Positions 8,599-15,570 of a stretch of DNA of 16,334 nt are shown here, in pieces. Position numbers and translations under genes: made by a program. Every line of letters begins with the position of its first letter. The stretch's first letter is position 1. The DNA comes from a bacterium (lineage in GTDB: Bacteria > Cyanobacteriota > Vampirovibrionia > Gastranaerophilales > Gastranaerophilaceae). The stretch is taken from the NCBI GenBank assembly GCA_017995595.1, contig JAGOIO010000006.1, positions 1-16,334 of the forward strand. The letters run 5' to 3'. A model generated the notes under the pieces. That model was not told the origin of the DNA and did no database searches. It saw only the letters and a list, made by a program, of their open reading frames with translations.

Positions 8599-8649
8599 TG
8601 TTTCCTCCAATATTTAATAAATAAAAATAAACTTTAATTTTAATTTAAA

Positions 8650-8713
8650 AAGGGTTATACAATAATTTTAACCGATATTGTCAGCCACAAAATTATTCGA
8701 CTGTATAACCCTT
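8650..8713 (-). terminator. Long two-part hairpin with U run between rpsB and tsf
   Basis: A perfect 12-bp inverted repeat (AAGGGTTATACA 8650-8661 with TGTATAACCCTT 8702-8713) encloses a second 8-bp inverted repeat (8662-8669 with 8689-8696), with a five-base bulge on one side. In the rpsB-to-tsf direction the stem begins 12 bases after the rpsB stop and is followed by UUUUU and an A/U-rich stretch. It therefore resembles an intrinsic terminator or attenuator that would reduce tsf relative to rpsB. mRNA processing or protection of the rpsB 3' end are alternatives. Confidence 0.65.
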
Positions 8714-8725
8714 ATAGTAATTTAA

Positions 8726-9499
8726 TTACGCTTCAACCTTAGCATCTTCAGCTTTAACACCAGCATCTTCTGCCTTGATTTCTTCAACCTTAGCACCTTC
8801 AGCGGCTTTGTTTTCTCTAAGTTGTTTACCTTCCAAAACTGCATCAGCAAGTTTTGAAGCAATCAACTTAACTGAGCGAATTGCATCATCATTACCAGGA
8901 ATAATGTAGTCAATTCCTTCAGGATCAGCGTTTGTATCAGCTAAACAAATAACAGGAATGTTTAATTTGTTAGCTTCTTTGATAGCGATTAATTCTTTTC
9001 TTTGGTCGATAACAAAGATTAATTCAGGCAAACCTTTCATTTCTTTAATACCACCCAAAGTTTTACTCAATTTAGCAACTTGACGTTGAATTTGAGCAAC
9101 TTCTTTTTTAGGAAGCTTGTCAATATGACCGCTTTCGATAAACTCTTCGTATTCTTTCAATTTGTTAACTCTTCCACGAACAGTTTCAAAGTTAGTAAGC
9201 ATTCCGCCTAACCATCTTTTATTGATGAAATAAGCACCTGCTCTTTTTGCTTCTTCAGCAACTACTTCAGCTGCTTGTTTTTTAGTACCTACAAAAAGGA
9301 TATTTTTTCCTTTTGCAGCGTATTCTCTTACAACATCGTAAGCTTTATCAAGAAAACCAGTTGTTTTTCTTAAATCAATTACATAAATCCCATTTCTAGC
9401 ACCATAAATATATGGTTTCATTTTTGGGTTCCAACGTTGTGTTTGGTGTCCGAAGTGTACACCTGCTTCTAAAAGTTCAATCATTGATGCTACCGGCAT
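8726..9499 (-). CDS. rpsB: 30S ribosomal protein S2
   Basis: S2 is a structural protein of the small ribosomal subunit. The start is placed at ATG 9499, seven bases after AGGAG; the longer open frame upstream does not resemble S2. The product is 257 residues, starting with the typical MIELLEAGVHFGHQTQRWNP. It carries the S2 signatures RWLGGMLTNFETV (about residues 94-106) and, near the C-terminal third, DTNADPEGIDYIIPGNDDAI. Residues from about 230 to the end form an extra charged tail rich in A, E, K and V with a repeated VKAEDA-like unit, beyond the body of a typical 240-residue S2. tsf follows on the same strand. Confidence 0.97.
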   Translation of the reverse strand: MPVASMIELLEAGVHFGHQTQRWNPKMKPYIYGARNGIYVIDLRKTTGFLDKAYDVVREYAAKGKNILFVGTKKQAAEVVAEEAKRAGAYFINKRWLGGMLTNFETVRGRVNKLKEYEEFIESGHIDKLPKKEVAQIQRQVAKLSKTLGGIKEMKGLPELIFVIDQRKELIAIKEANKLNIPVICLADTNADPEGIDYIIPGNDDAIRSVKLIASKLADAVLEGKQLRENKAAEGAKVEEIKAEDAGVKAEDAKVEA

Positions 9500-9517
9500 C
9501 TGTTTCTCCTTATCATT

Positions 9518-9539
9518 GGGGGCAAAAGGATTTGCACCC
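9518..9539 (-). ncRNA. Hairpin in the rpsB 5' leader
   Basis: In the minus-strand transcript, GCAAA pairs with UUUGC around a four-base loop, and three further G-C pairs extend the stem past one mismatch. The hairpin stands just upstream of the AGGAG that serves rpsB. It could be a translational control element, since ribosomal protein leaders often bind their own product, but the structure is small and I cannot assign it to a known leader class. Confidence 0.3.
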
Positions 9540-9554
9540 GCTATGTAATACCCG

Positions 9555-9560
9555 ATTATA
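9555..9560 (-). promoter_or_regulatory. -10 box of a probable rpsB promoter
   Basis: A perfect TATAAT lies on the minus strand about 56 bases upstream of the rpsB start. No good -35 is found at 16-18 bases upstream (the region is T-rich). Transcription would start near 9548 and give a leader of about 50 bases containing the hairpin at 9518-9539. The stretch from here to the clpB stop (9693) holds no gene that I can support. Confidence 0.45.
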
Positions 9561-9692
9561 CTGTTCCATTCTTTGAAAAAAGAACTAGGGCAAAGCCTAT
9601 CGAGCCAGTGTAATCTCAAGAAACATGGTAACACAAACAAAAAATTTTACAAAAGCGTATTGAGATTTGTTAAATTTAAGTATTTTCTGGTT

Positions 9693-12302
9693 TTAGCCTT
9701 TTACAAATTTTATTTCGTCATTATCAACATCAACAATCAAATCATCTCCTCTGCCAAATTTTTGACTTAGCAATAATTTTGACAACGGATTTTCGACCAA
9801 TTGTTGAATTACACGTTTCAATGGTCTTGCACCATAAACAGGATTAAACCCTCTGCGTGCAAGAAATTCTTTTGCTTCTTCAGTTATTTCAAGAACTATT
9901 TCTTTTTCACTTAATAGTTTTCTCAAATATTCAATTTGTATATCAACAATTAGTGATAATTGAGCTAAATTCAAAGATTTAAAGAAAGTTATTTCATCTA
10001 TTCTATTCAAGAATTCAGGTTTAAAGTGATCTCTTAACGCTGTCATTACTTTGTCTTTTATAACATCAAAGTCCTCATTACCTTCCAAAGTTCCTTCAAG
10101 AATCGCATCAGAGGCAATATTACTTGTCATAATTATTACAGTATTTTTGAAATCAACAGTTCTACCTTTAGAATCAGTCAATCTTCCATCATCAAAGATT
10201 TGAAGCATGATATTAAACACGTCAGGGTGAGCCTTTTCTATTTCATCAAAAAGGACAACTGAATAAGGTTTTCTTCTTACTTTTTCTGTTAATTGACCGC
10301 CTTCTTCGTATCCGACATATCCCGGAGGAGCTCCGACAAGTCTTGCTACATTATGTTTCTCCATATATTCAGACATATCAATTCTTATCATCGCATCTTC
10401 ATCATCAAACAAGAAATCGGCAAGAGCTTTTGCAAGTTCCGTTTTTCCAACACCTGTAGGACCAAGGAATAAAAATGTTCCAATTGGTCGTTTTGGATCT
10501 TTCAAGCCTGACCTTGCACGTCTTATTGCATCTGATACAACTTGGACAGCCTCATCTTGACCGACAACTCTTTTATGCAATTCATCTTCCAAGTGCATCA
10601 ATTTCTGCATTTCGGTTTCGACAAGCTTTGTAACAGGAATACCTGTCCACTTGCTTACGACAGTAGCAATATCTTCTCCATCAATTTGCTCTTTTAAAAG
10701 CTGGTTTGATTTGCGTTCTGTTGATTGAATTGCCTCAAGTTTTTTATTCAATTCCATTAATTTTCCGTATTTCAATTCAGCAGCAGTTTGTAAGTCAGTA
10801 TCTCTTTCTGCCTCTTCTATTTTGTGATTAACTTGTTCAATTTCTTCTTTCAAAGAAGCTTCCTCGGTAATAACATTTTTTTCTTTTTTCCACTGCTTTT
10901 TCAAAACATCAATTTTGCCTTCAAGCTCATCAATTTCTTTTGAAATATCAGCGATTTTACTCTCTGTATCTTTATCATTACCTTCAATTGCCATATCTTT
11001 TTTCAAAGCTTCACGTTCAATTTCAAGCTGAATTTTTTGTCTTTCCATAACATCAATTTCTTCCGGCATAGAATCTATTTCTATACGCAAAGAAGAAGCT
11101 GCTTCATCAATTAAATCTATTGCCTTATCAGGTAAAAATCTGTCAGTAATATATCTGTCAGAAAGTTTTGCAGCTTCAATTAAAGCAGAATCCAAAATTC
11201 TCACCCCATGGTGAACTTCATATTTTTCTTTCAGACCTCTTAAAATACTTATAGTATCTTCAACACTTGGCTCATCAATCATAACAGGTTGAAAACGTCT
11301 TTCTAAAGCAGGGTCTTTTTCAATATATTTTCTATATTCATTTATTGTAGTCGCACCGATAGTTCTAAGGACTCCACGGGCAAGCATAGGTTTTAAAAGA
11401 TTACCTGCGTCCATTGAACCTTCATTTGCACCGGCACCGACAACAGTATGAATTTCATCAATAAACATCACTATTGCACCATTAGACGTTTCAACTTCTT
11501 TAAGTACTGCTTTAAGACGTTCTTCAAACTCACCTCTGTACTTTGCACCTGCAACCAAAGCTCCCATATCAAGAGAGATAAGTTTTACATTTTTCAAACT
11601 TTCAGGAACATCTCCCCTTACTATTCTTTGAGCTAAACCTTCGATAATTGCAGTTTTACCAACACCAGGTTCACCTATCAAACAAGGATTATTTTTTGTT
11701 CTTCTGTTCAAAACTTGGATTATACGGCGAACTTCTTCATCTCTGCCGATTACAGGGTCAAGCTTGCCTTTCCTTGCTAAATCAGTTAAATCTGTTGAAT
11801 ACTTTTCTAAAGCTTTATAATTATTTTCCGCATCTTTACTATCCACTTTTTTATTACCTCTTACTTTTTTCATAGCTTTTAAAACAGAGTTATCAGTAAC
11901 GTTAAACTCTCTTAAAAGCTTTTGAATTTCTGTGTCTTGTAATCTTGTCATCGCAAGTAAAATATGTTCAATACTTATAAAATCGTCTTTTAATTCTGTT
12001 GCACAATCCGCAGCTTTATCAAAGAGATTATTTGTAGTTTGCGAAACATAAATTTGACTTGGATTTACCGGCCCTGAAACAGTCGGGTATTTTTTTATTG
12101 CAGAAACAACTTTTCCGATAAAGCCTTCGTTTAAAACTTTTAATTCTTTTAAATAATCGCCGGCAACGCCTTTTACATCTTTAATCATAGCCATTAATAT
12201 ATGTTCAGGCTGAAGCTCATTATTATTATAAGAATTCATCAAATTCTGTGCTGAAGCCAAAATTTCTTGAGAATAATTAGTAAACTTGTTAAAATCTTGC
12301 AT
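9693..12302 (-). CDS. clpB: ATP-dependent chaperone ClpB
   Basis: ClpB is a hexameric AAA+ disaggregase that works with DnaK to rescue aggregated proteins. The start is ATG 12302, preceded by GGAG at eight bases; the 18 codons above it in the open frame are not ClpB-like. The product is 869 residues, the normal length. The N-domain covers about 1-150. In NBD1, Walker A GEPGVGKT is at 210-217, pore loop KYRGEFEER at 254-262 and Walker B VMFIDEIH at 278-285. The long coiled-coil middle domain (about 412-535) identifies ClpB rather than ClpA or ClpC. In NBD2, Walker A GPTGVGKT is at 614-621, pore region GAPPGYVGYEEGG at 657-669 and VVLFDEIEKAH at 682-692. I see no CIRCE element upstream, so HrcA control is not indicated. 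Confidence 0.97.
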   Translation of the reverse strand: MQDFNKFTNYSQEILASAQNLMNSYNNNELQPEHILMAMIKDVKGVAGDYLKELKVLNEGFIGKVVSAIKKYPTVSGPVNPSQIYVSQTTNNLFDKAADCATELKDDFISIEHILLAMTRLQDTEIQKLLREFNVTDNSVLKAMKKVRGNKKVDSKDAENNYKALEKYSTDLTDLARKGKLDPVIGRDEEVRRIIQVLNRRTKNNPCLIGEPGVGKTAIIEGLAQRIVRGDVPESLKNVKLISLDMGALVAGAKYRGEFEERLKAVLKEVETSNGAIVMFIDEIHTVVGAGANEGSMDAGNLLKPMLARGVLRTIGATTINEYRKYIEKDPALERRFQPVMIDEPSVEDTISILRGLKEKYEVHHGVRILDSALIEAAKLSDRYITDRFLPDKAIDLIDEAASSLRIEIDSMPEEIDVMERQKIQLEIEREALKKDMAIEGNDKDTESKIADISKEIDELEGKIDVLKKQWKKEKNVITEEASLKEEIEQVNHKIEEAERDTDLQTAAELKYGKLMELNKKLEAIQSTERKSNQLLKEQIDGEDIATVVSKWTGIPVTKLVETEMQKLMHLEDELHKRVVGQDEAVQVVSDAIRRARSGLKDPKRPIGTFLFLGPTGVGKTELAKALADFLFDDEDAMIRIDMSEYMEKHNVARLVGAPPGYVGYEEGGQLTEKVRRKPYSVVLFDEIEKAHPDVFNIMLQIFDDGRLTDSKGRTVDFKNTVIIMTSNIASDAILEGTLEGNEDFDVIKDKVMTALRDHFKPEFLNRIDEITFFKSLNLAQLSLIVDIQIEYLRKLLSEKEIVLEITEEAKEFLARRGFNPVYGARPLKRVIQQLVENPLSKLLLSQKFGRGDDLIVDVDNDEIKFVKG

Positions 12303-12401
12303 ATTTTTTCTCCGTTCACTTGTATCTATATTCTCAATATAATACTTTTTTTTCAAAAATCCGTAAAATTCATTTTTTATTAATAATTCTACAAGAAAAT
12401 T

Positions 12402-13835
12402 TTAAATTTTTACGACATCAATTGTTTCATACTCTTTTAGGTAAGGCAAATGTTCAGGCAAAATCAATTCTCCCGGAAGTAAAATTGAAATACCGGGAGG
12501 GCATTCAGCAATAACTTCAGCCGAAATTCTTCCAATAGCCTCTGCCTTTTTCACAGTTTCTTTCTCAGCATAAAAAGCTTCTTGAAGACTCATTTTTATC
12601 TTAGGCGTTGTCATTGGCATATGCTTTACATTTTCAAGATAACAAATGTCAGTATAATTTCTATTAGAAATTTCGTCCAAGCAATCAGCAAGATAAACAA
12701 AATCAGAGCGTTTATTTCCTATATTTGAAAGAATTAAAACGCCGTTATCAGAAGCAGATTCAACTTCAATTTTAAAATCTATTTCCAAAATTGACTCAAG
12801 CCTTTTCCCTGAAAGCCCATCAGCCTTTATAAATATTTTTGTAATGTCTGTTTTATATCCAAAATCAGGCTTTAGTTGGTGAATATTTGGCATTTTATCA
12901 ATTCTGCGTCTCAAATATTTTGCGTTTTTTATAGCACGATTAAGTTGTTTTTGTCCCTGCTCGCTTTGCAAATTAGCTCGTGAAGCATCAAGACTTGCAA
13001 GCAACATAATAGACGGACTTGTTGTGTGCAAAAGTTTTAAAGCTTTTTCAACTTTTTCAACGTCCAATTTTGAATTTTGAGAAATATGCAACATTGAACT
13101 TTGACTCATACTTCCACCAGTTTTGTGTAAAGAATGCAAAACCGCATCAGCACCAAGTTCAAGAGACGAAGTCGGGAAATGCTCATTAAATTTCCACAAA
13201 CTGCCGTGGGCTTCGTCAACAATAAGAACAACATTATGTTTTCTACAAATTTCACTAATAGATTTTATATCAGAAACAACACCCTCATAAGTCGGATTTG
13301 TAATCCATACCATAGATATTTTTTCATCATTTTCTAAAGCTTCCTCAACACTATCAGGAGAAAGACTTCCCCAAATACCCCAATCTTCAAGCTTTTGAGG
13401 CATTAGCCAAACAGGTTCTGCTCCTGAAATTATCATGCCTGTCAAAACTGAGCGATGACAGTTTCTGTTAGTTAAAATCTTTTGACCTTTCTTTGTCAAT
13501 CCCATAGCAATCGCTAAATTTCCAATCGTAGAACCGTTTAAAAGAAAGAAAGTTTTTTTAGCACCAAAAGCTACAGAAGCTAACTCTTGAGCTTCTTTTA
13601 TCGGACCTGTTGCAGGGTGCAATGTACCCAAGTTATCAAATTCATCTGTTGTATCAAGTGCAAGAGCCTTTTTACCTATTAAATTTCTAAACTCAGGATA
13701 AACCCCACACCCTTTCGTATGTCCGGGAATATGGAATTGATACGTAGGATTAAGCGAAGCTTGCTTTAAAGCTTCTACAATCGGGGCTTTTATTTCTGTT
13801 TCTTTATTCAAATCAGTATTTTTGTTCAAATTCAT
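12402..13835 (-). CDS. Orn/Lys/Arg decarboxylase family PLP enzyme
   Basis: This is a 477-residue PLP-dependent enzyme of the group that decarboxylates arginine, lysine or ornithine to polyamine precursors. It is the short form without an N-terminal receiver-like domain, as found in Gram-positives and cyanobacteria. Visible marks are HIPGHT (35-40), NCHRS (125-129) and the PLP-contacting VDEAHG (206-211). The Schiff-base lysine is K238 in HSLHKTGG, and the C-terminal signature CPPGISILLPGE spans 445-456. Which amino acid is the substrate cannot be told from the sequence; arginine or lysine is most likely from the family. The start has AGGA about 11 bases upstream. clpB follows 99 bases later on the same strand, with no clear terminator. 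Confidence 0.9.
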   Translation of the reverse strand: MNLNKNTDLNKETEIKAPIVEALKQASLNPTYQFHIPGHTKGCGVYPEFRNLIGKKALALDTTDEFDNLGTLHPATGPIKEAQELASVAFGAKKTFFLLNGSTIGNLAIAMGLTKKGQKILTNRNCHRSVLTGMIISGAEPVWLMPQKLEDWGIWGSLSPDSVEEALENDEKISMVWITNPTYEGVVSDIKSISEICRKHNVVLIVDEAHGSLWKFNEHFPTSSLELGADAVLHSLHKTGGSMSQSSMLHISQNSKLDVEKVEKALKLLHTTSPSIMLLASLDASRANLQSEQGQKQLNRAIKNAKYLRRRIDKMPNIHQLKPDFGYKTDITKIFIKADGLSGKRLESILEIDFKIEVESASDNGVLILSNIGNKRSDFVYLADCLDEISNRNYTDICYLENVKHMPMTTPKIKMSLQEAFYAEKETVKKAEAIGRISAEVIAECPPGISILLPGELILPEHLPYLKEYETIDVVKI

Positions 13836-13906
13836 TTCGGCAAAAATCCTTACAATATTTTCTACATAATATCATCTTTAAATCCAAAAAACTACAGGAA
13901 TTTACT

Positions 13907-13975
13907 ATGATTTCAAATTTGTTACATTTTAAAGAAAAAATTTACTTGCTCTATTTTAAATATTTTGTGAAATAA
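13907..13975 (+). CDS. Possible 22-residue small ORF upstream of the radical SAM gene
   Basis: ATG 13907 follows AGGA by seven bases and opens a 22-codon frame ending in TAA. The peptide is basic and rich in F, Y, L and K (it ends LYFKYFVK) and contains no cysteine. It ends 40 bases before the radical SAM start and overlaps the promoter assigned to that gene, so it would need its own upstream promoter, which I do not see. In AT-rich DNA such a frame with a partial Shine-Dalgarno can arise by chance, so confidence is low. Confidence 0.15.
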   Translation: MISNLLHFKEKIYLLYFKYFVK

Positions 13976-13993
13976 TGAAAATAAAAGTATATT
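13965..13993 (+). promoter_or_regulatory. Promoter of the radical SAM/SPASM gene
   Basis: TTGTGA (13965-13970) and TATATT (13988-13993) are separated by exactly 17 bases. Transcription would start near 14000, leaving a short leader that contains the GGGGG Shine-Dalgarno before ATG 14016. The rest of the 180-base divergent region towards the decarboxylase shows no strong structure. Confidence 0.55.
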
Positions 13994-14015
13994 TTTAAGT
14001 TACGGGGGAATTGAT

Positions 14016-15113
14016 ATGTTAGATTATTCAAAGCTTTTTGATATTGCAAGAAATATATATGCACTTCCAACATATAATAACAAACTTGGAAGAGCTTTAA
14101 TGCCTTTAAGATATTTCTTTGAACTAACATACAACTGCAACTTAAACTGTCCTTATTGCTATGTTGGAGAGGACAGAAAGAAGAATGAGTTGACAACAGA
14201 AGAATGGTTTAAAATTATAGACCAAATTCCTTGGTATTCTTTTGTAACTCTCGTTGGTGGAGAACCGCTTATAAGAAAAGATTTTATACAAATCTTGGAA
14301 AGAACAGCTAAAAAAACTTTTGGGAAATTAAATGTTGTTACTAATGGAATTTTGATTAACGAAGAAATTATTGATGCATTTTTAAGAACAAATATGATGC
14401 TACTATCTGTATCATTAGATGGTTTTGAAGGTACACATGATAAAAATCGTGGAAAAGACGGAATTTTTGATAAAGTTCTTTCAAATCTGGAGCTTTTAAA
14501 CATTAAAAAAAATCCGATAAAAGGGAAAAATCACAACAAACCTATGGTTGATATAAAAACAATAGTTTTAGAAAACAATTTGGACGATATACCAAGACTA
14601 TATGAACTTTGTACAGAAATGAAATTTGACTTTCTGTCTATATCGTTTTTAAGAAATAATAATTTAAAACAAAATTCAATATTGAGAGATACCTTGGGAG
14701 ATGAATTTACCGTCAAAAAATATCCTATAAAGCCTTATTTTGATATGGAACATTTCAAAGAAGTTTATAAAAGACTTGAAGAACTTAGTAAAAAATCTAA
14801 TGTAAAAATCAGATTTTCACCGAAATTTGAGAACTGCAAAAACCCTTTACAAAAAATTGAAGATTTTTTCAACTATCCTCAAGACAAACCTATACAAGAC
14901 ATTTACAAACCTTGTATGTACCCTTGTTCAAATATGATGATAAATCCTCAAGGTGATGCCTACCCTTGTCTTTCTGTCAAAATCGGGAATGTAAAAGAAA
15001 AGCCATTAAAAGAGGTTTTTAACATACCTAATTATTGTTGCTTTAGAAAAAATTTAAAATATTCAAAAGTTTTTGAAGCATGCCAGATGTGTTGCGAACT
15101 TCAACCGAAATAA
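14016..15113 (+). CDS. Radical SAM protein with SPASM-type C-terminal cysteine domain
   Basis: The product is 365 residues. It uses a 4Fe-4S cluster and S-adenosylmethionine for radical chemistry: the CxxxCxxC motif is C41, C45, C48 in TYNCNLNCPYCY. Typical later elements are GGEP (81-84), VTNG (108-111) and SVSLDG (131-136). The C-terminal part is cysteine-rich (C300, C304, C318, C341, C342, C356, C359, C360), in the spacing style of SPASM/twitch domains that hold auxiliary Fe-S clusters. The family includes peptide-modifying maturases, sulfatase-activating enzymes and enzymes of cofactor and small-molecule synthesis. No PqqD-like recognition domain is visible, and no convincing precursor peptide, sulfatase or cofactor gene is adjacent, so the substrate is unknown. 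A GGGGG stretch eight bases before ATG supports the start. Confidence 0.88.
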   Translation: MLDYSKLFDIARNIYALPTYNNKLGRALMPLRYFFELTYNCNLNCPYCYVGEDRKKNELTTEEWFKIIDQIPWYSFVTLVGGEPLIRKDFIQILERTAKKTFGKLNVVTNGILINEEIIDAFLRTNMMLLSVSLDGFEGTHDKNRGKDGIFDKVLSNLELLNIKKNPIKGKNHNKPMVDIKTIVLENNLDDIPRLYELCTEMKFDFLSISFLRNNNLKQNSILRDTLGDEFTVKKYPIKPYFDMEHFKEVYKRLEELSKKSNVKIRFSPKFENCKNPLQKIEDFFNYPQDKPIQDIYKPCMYPCSNMMINPQGDAYPCLSVKIGNVKEKPLKEVFNIPNYCCFRKNLKYSKVFEACQMCCELQPK

Positions 15114-15157
15114 AAAAAGTATGGCACTTGAAAAGTTTAATTTTTGCGATATAAAAT

Positions 15158-15179
15158 TAATAGTAAAGGTTTACTATTA
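15158..15179. promoter_or_regulatory. Perfect 10-bp inverted repeat at the cutA promoter (candidate operator)
   Basis: TAATAGTAAA (15158-15167) and TTTACTATTA (15170-15179) are perfect inverted copies separated only by GG. The right arm overlaps the first two bases of a perfect TATAAT (15178-15183) upstream of cutA. A two-base loop is too small for a good RNA hairpin and no U run follows, so a protein-binding operator covering the promoter is more likely than a terminator for the upstream gene. Confidence 0.5.
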
Positions 15180-15183
15180 TAAT
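15178..15183 (+). promoter_or_regulatory. -10 box of a probable cutA promoter
   Basis: A perfect TATAAT lies 17 bases before the cutA start. I find no good -35 at the right distance. A transcript starting near 15190 would have a leader of about ten bases, which barely includes the AGGAT ribosome site at 15191-15195. Confidence 0.4.
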
Positions 15184-15200
15184 ATAAATGAGGATATAAA

Positions 15201-15518
15201 ATGGAATTTATCGTAATTTACTGCACAGTTCCCAACAAAAAAGAGGGAAAAGATATTGCAAAAGTTCTTGTAGAAGACGGACTTGCCGCTTGCGTAAACA
15301 TTATTGACAAAATAGATTCCGTATTTTCTTGGGATAACGAAGTTTGCGAAGAACACGAAGCTATGCTTATGATTAAAACAAGAAAAATCTTCTTTGAACA
15401 AATTAGAGTAATAATAAAAAGAATGCACTCTTATAATATTCCTGAAATTATTGCACTTCCTGTTGTTGAAGCTGACGAAACTTATTTAAAATGGATAGCT
15501 CACGAAACAAGAGAATAA
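15201..15518 (+). CDS. cutA: CutA-type divalent cation tolerance / trimeric signal-like protein
   Basis: This is a 105-residue protein of the CutA1 family, small trimers with a ferredoxin-like fold related in shape to PII proteins. The original link is to divalent metal tolerance, but the molecular role is unsettled. Family marks are VYCTVPN-like strand 1 (IYCTVPNKKEG), LAACVNI (28-34), the S.F.W....E..EE.ML.IKT stretch (40-60) and H.Y.IPEIIALPV (76-88), ending with YLKWI. Length is normal. AGGA lies about seven bases before ATG. A perfect inverted repeat overlaps the promoter, so expression is probably controlled by a repressor. Confidence 0.93.
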   Translation: MEFIVIYCTVPNKKEGKDIAKVLVEDGLAACVNIIDKIDSVFSWDNEVCEEHEAMLMIKTRKIFFEQIRVIIKRMHSYNIPEIIALPVVEADETYLKWIAHETRE

Positions 15519-15536
15519 ATTTTTTTATTTGATTAT

Positions 15537-15570
15537 TAACGACTATTTTAGTGCTATAATACAGTCGTTA
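15537..15570. promoter_or_regulatory. 8-bp inverted repeat flanking the -10 of the HExxH gene (candidate operator)
   Basis: TAACGACT (15537-15544) and AGTCGTTA (15563-15570) are perfect inverted copies 18 bases apart. They bracket the extended -10 box, and the right arm ends on the A of the start codon. Arms of this GC content are rare by chance in this AT-rich background. Confidence 0.5.
15552..15560 (+). promoter_or_regulatory. Extended -10 promoter of the HExxH gene, probably giving leaderless mRNA
   Basis: TGCTATAAT is a perfect extended -10 (TGnTATAAT), which can work without a strong -35. The usual start point, about seven bases downstream (near 15567), falls only about three bases before ATG 15570. 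No Shine-Dalgarno lies in front of that ATG, which agrees with a leaderless or almost leaderless message. Confidence 0.5.

Noticed and set aside
8599..8610. TTG start of tsf
   Set aside because: This codon overlaps the GGAGG that positions ribosomes on ATG 8598, and EF-Ts homology begins at MEIKATMVKELR.
8640..8720. The rpsB-tsf inverted repeat as a miniature transposable element
   Set aside because: No target-site duplication flanks it and no second copy is seen in the window. The U run after the stem fits a terminator better.
9518..9610. A tRNA-like gene in the rpsB upstream region
   Set aside because: A few bases resemble a T arm, but no acceptor stem, anticodon arm or conserved T-loop could be assembled on either strand.
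9500..9640. Longer N-terminus of rpsB
   Set aside because: The added residues do not resemble S2 and include the promoter and leader hairpin. The ATG at 9499 has a good AGGAG.
12327..12341. TATATT-CTC-AATATA inverted repeat upstream of clpB as an operator or CIRCE-like site
   Set aside because: It is made almost wholly of A and T, so it is likely by chance, and it does not match the CIRCE heat-shock element.
15121..15216. 31-codon frame between the radical SAM gene and cutA
   Set aside because: It has no Shine-Dalgarno, runs over the cutA operator and start, and shows no recognisable peptide features.
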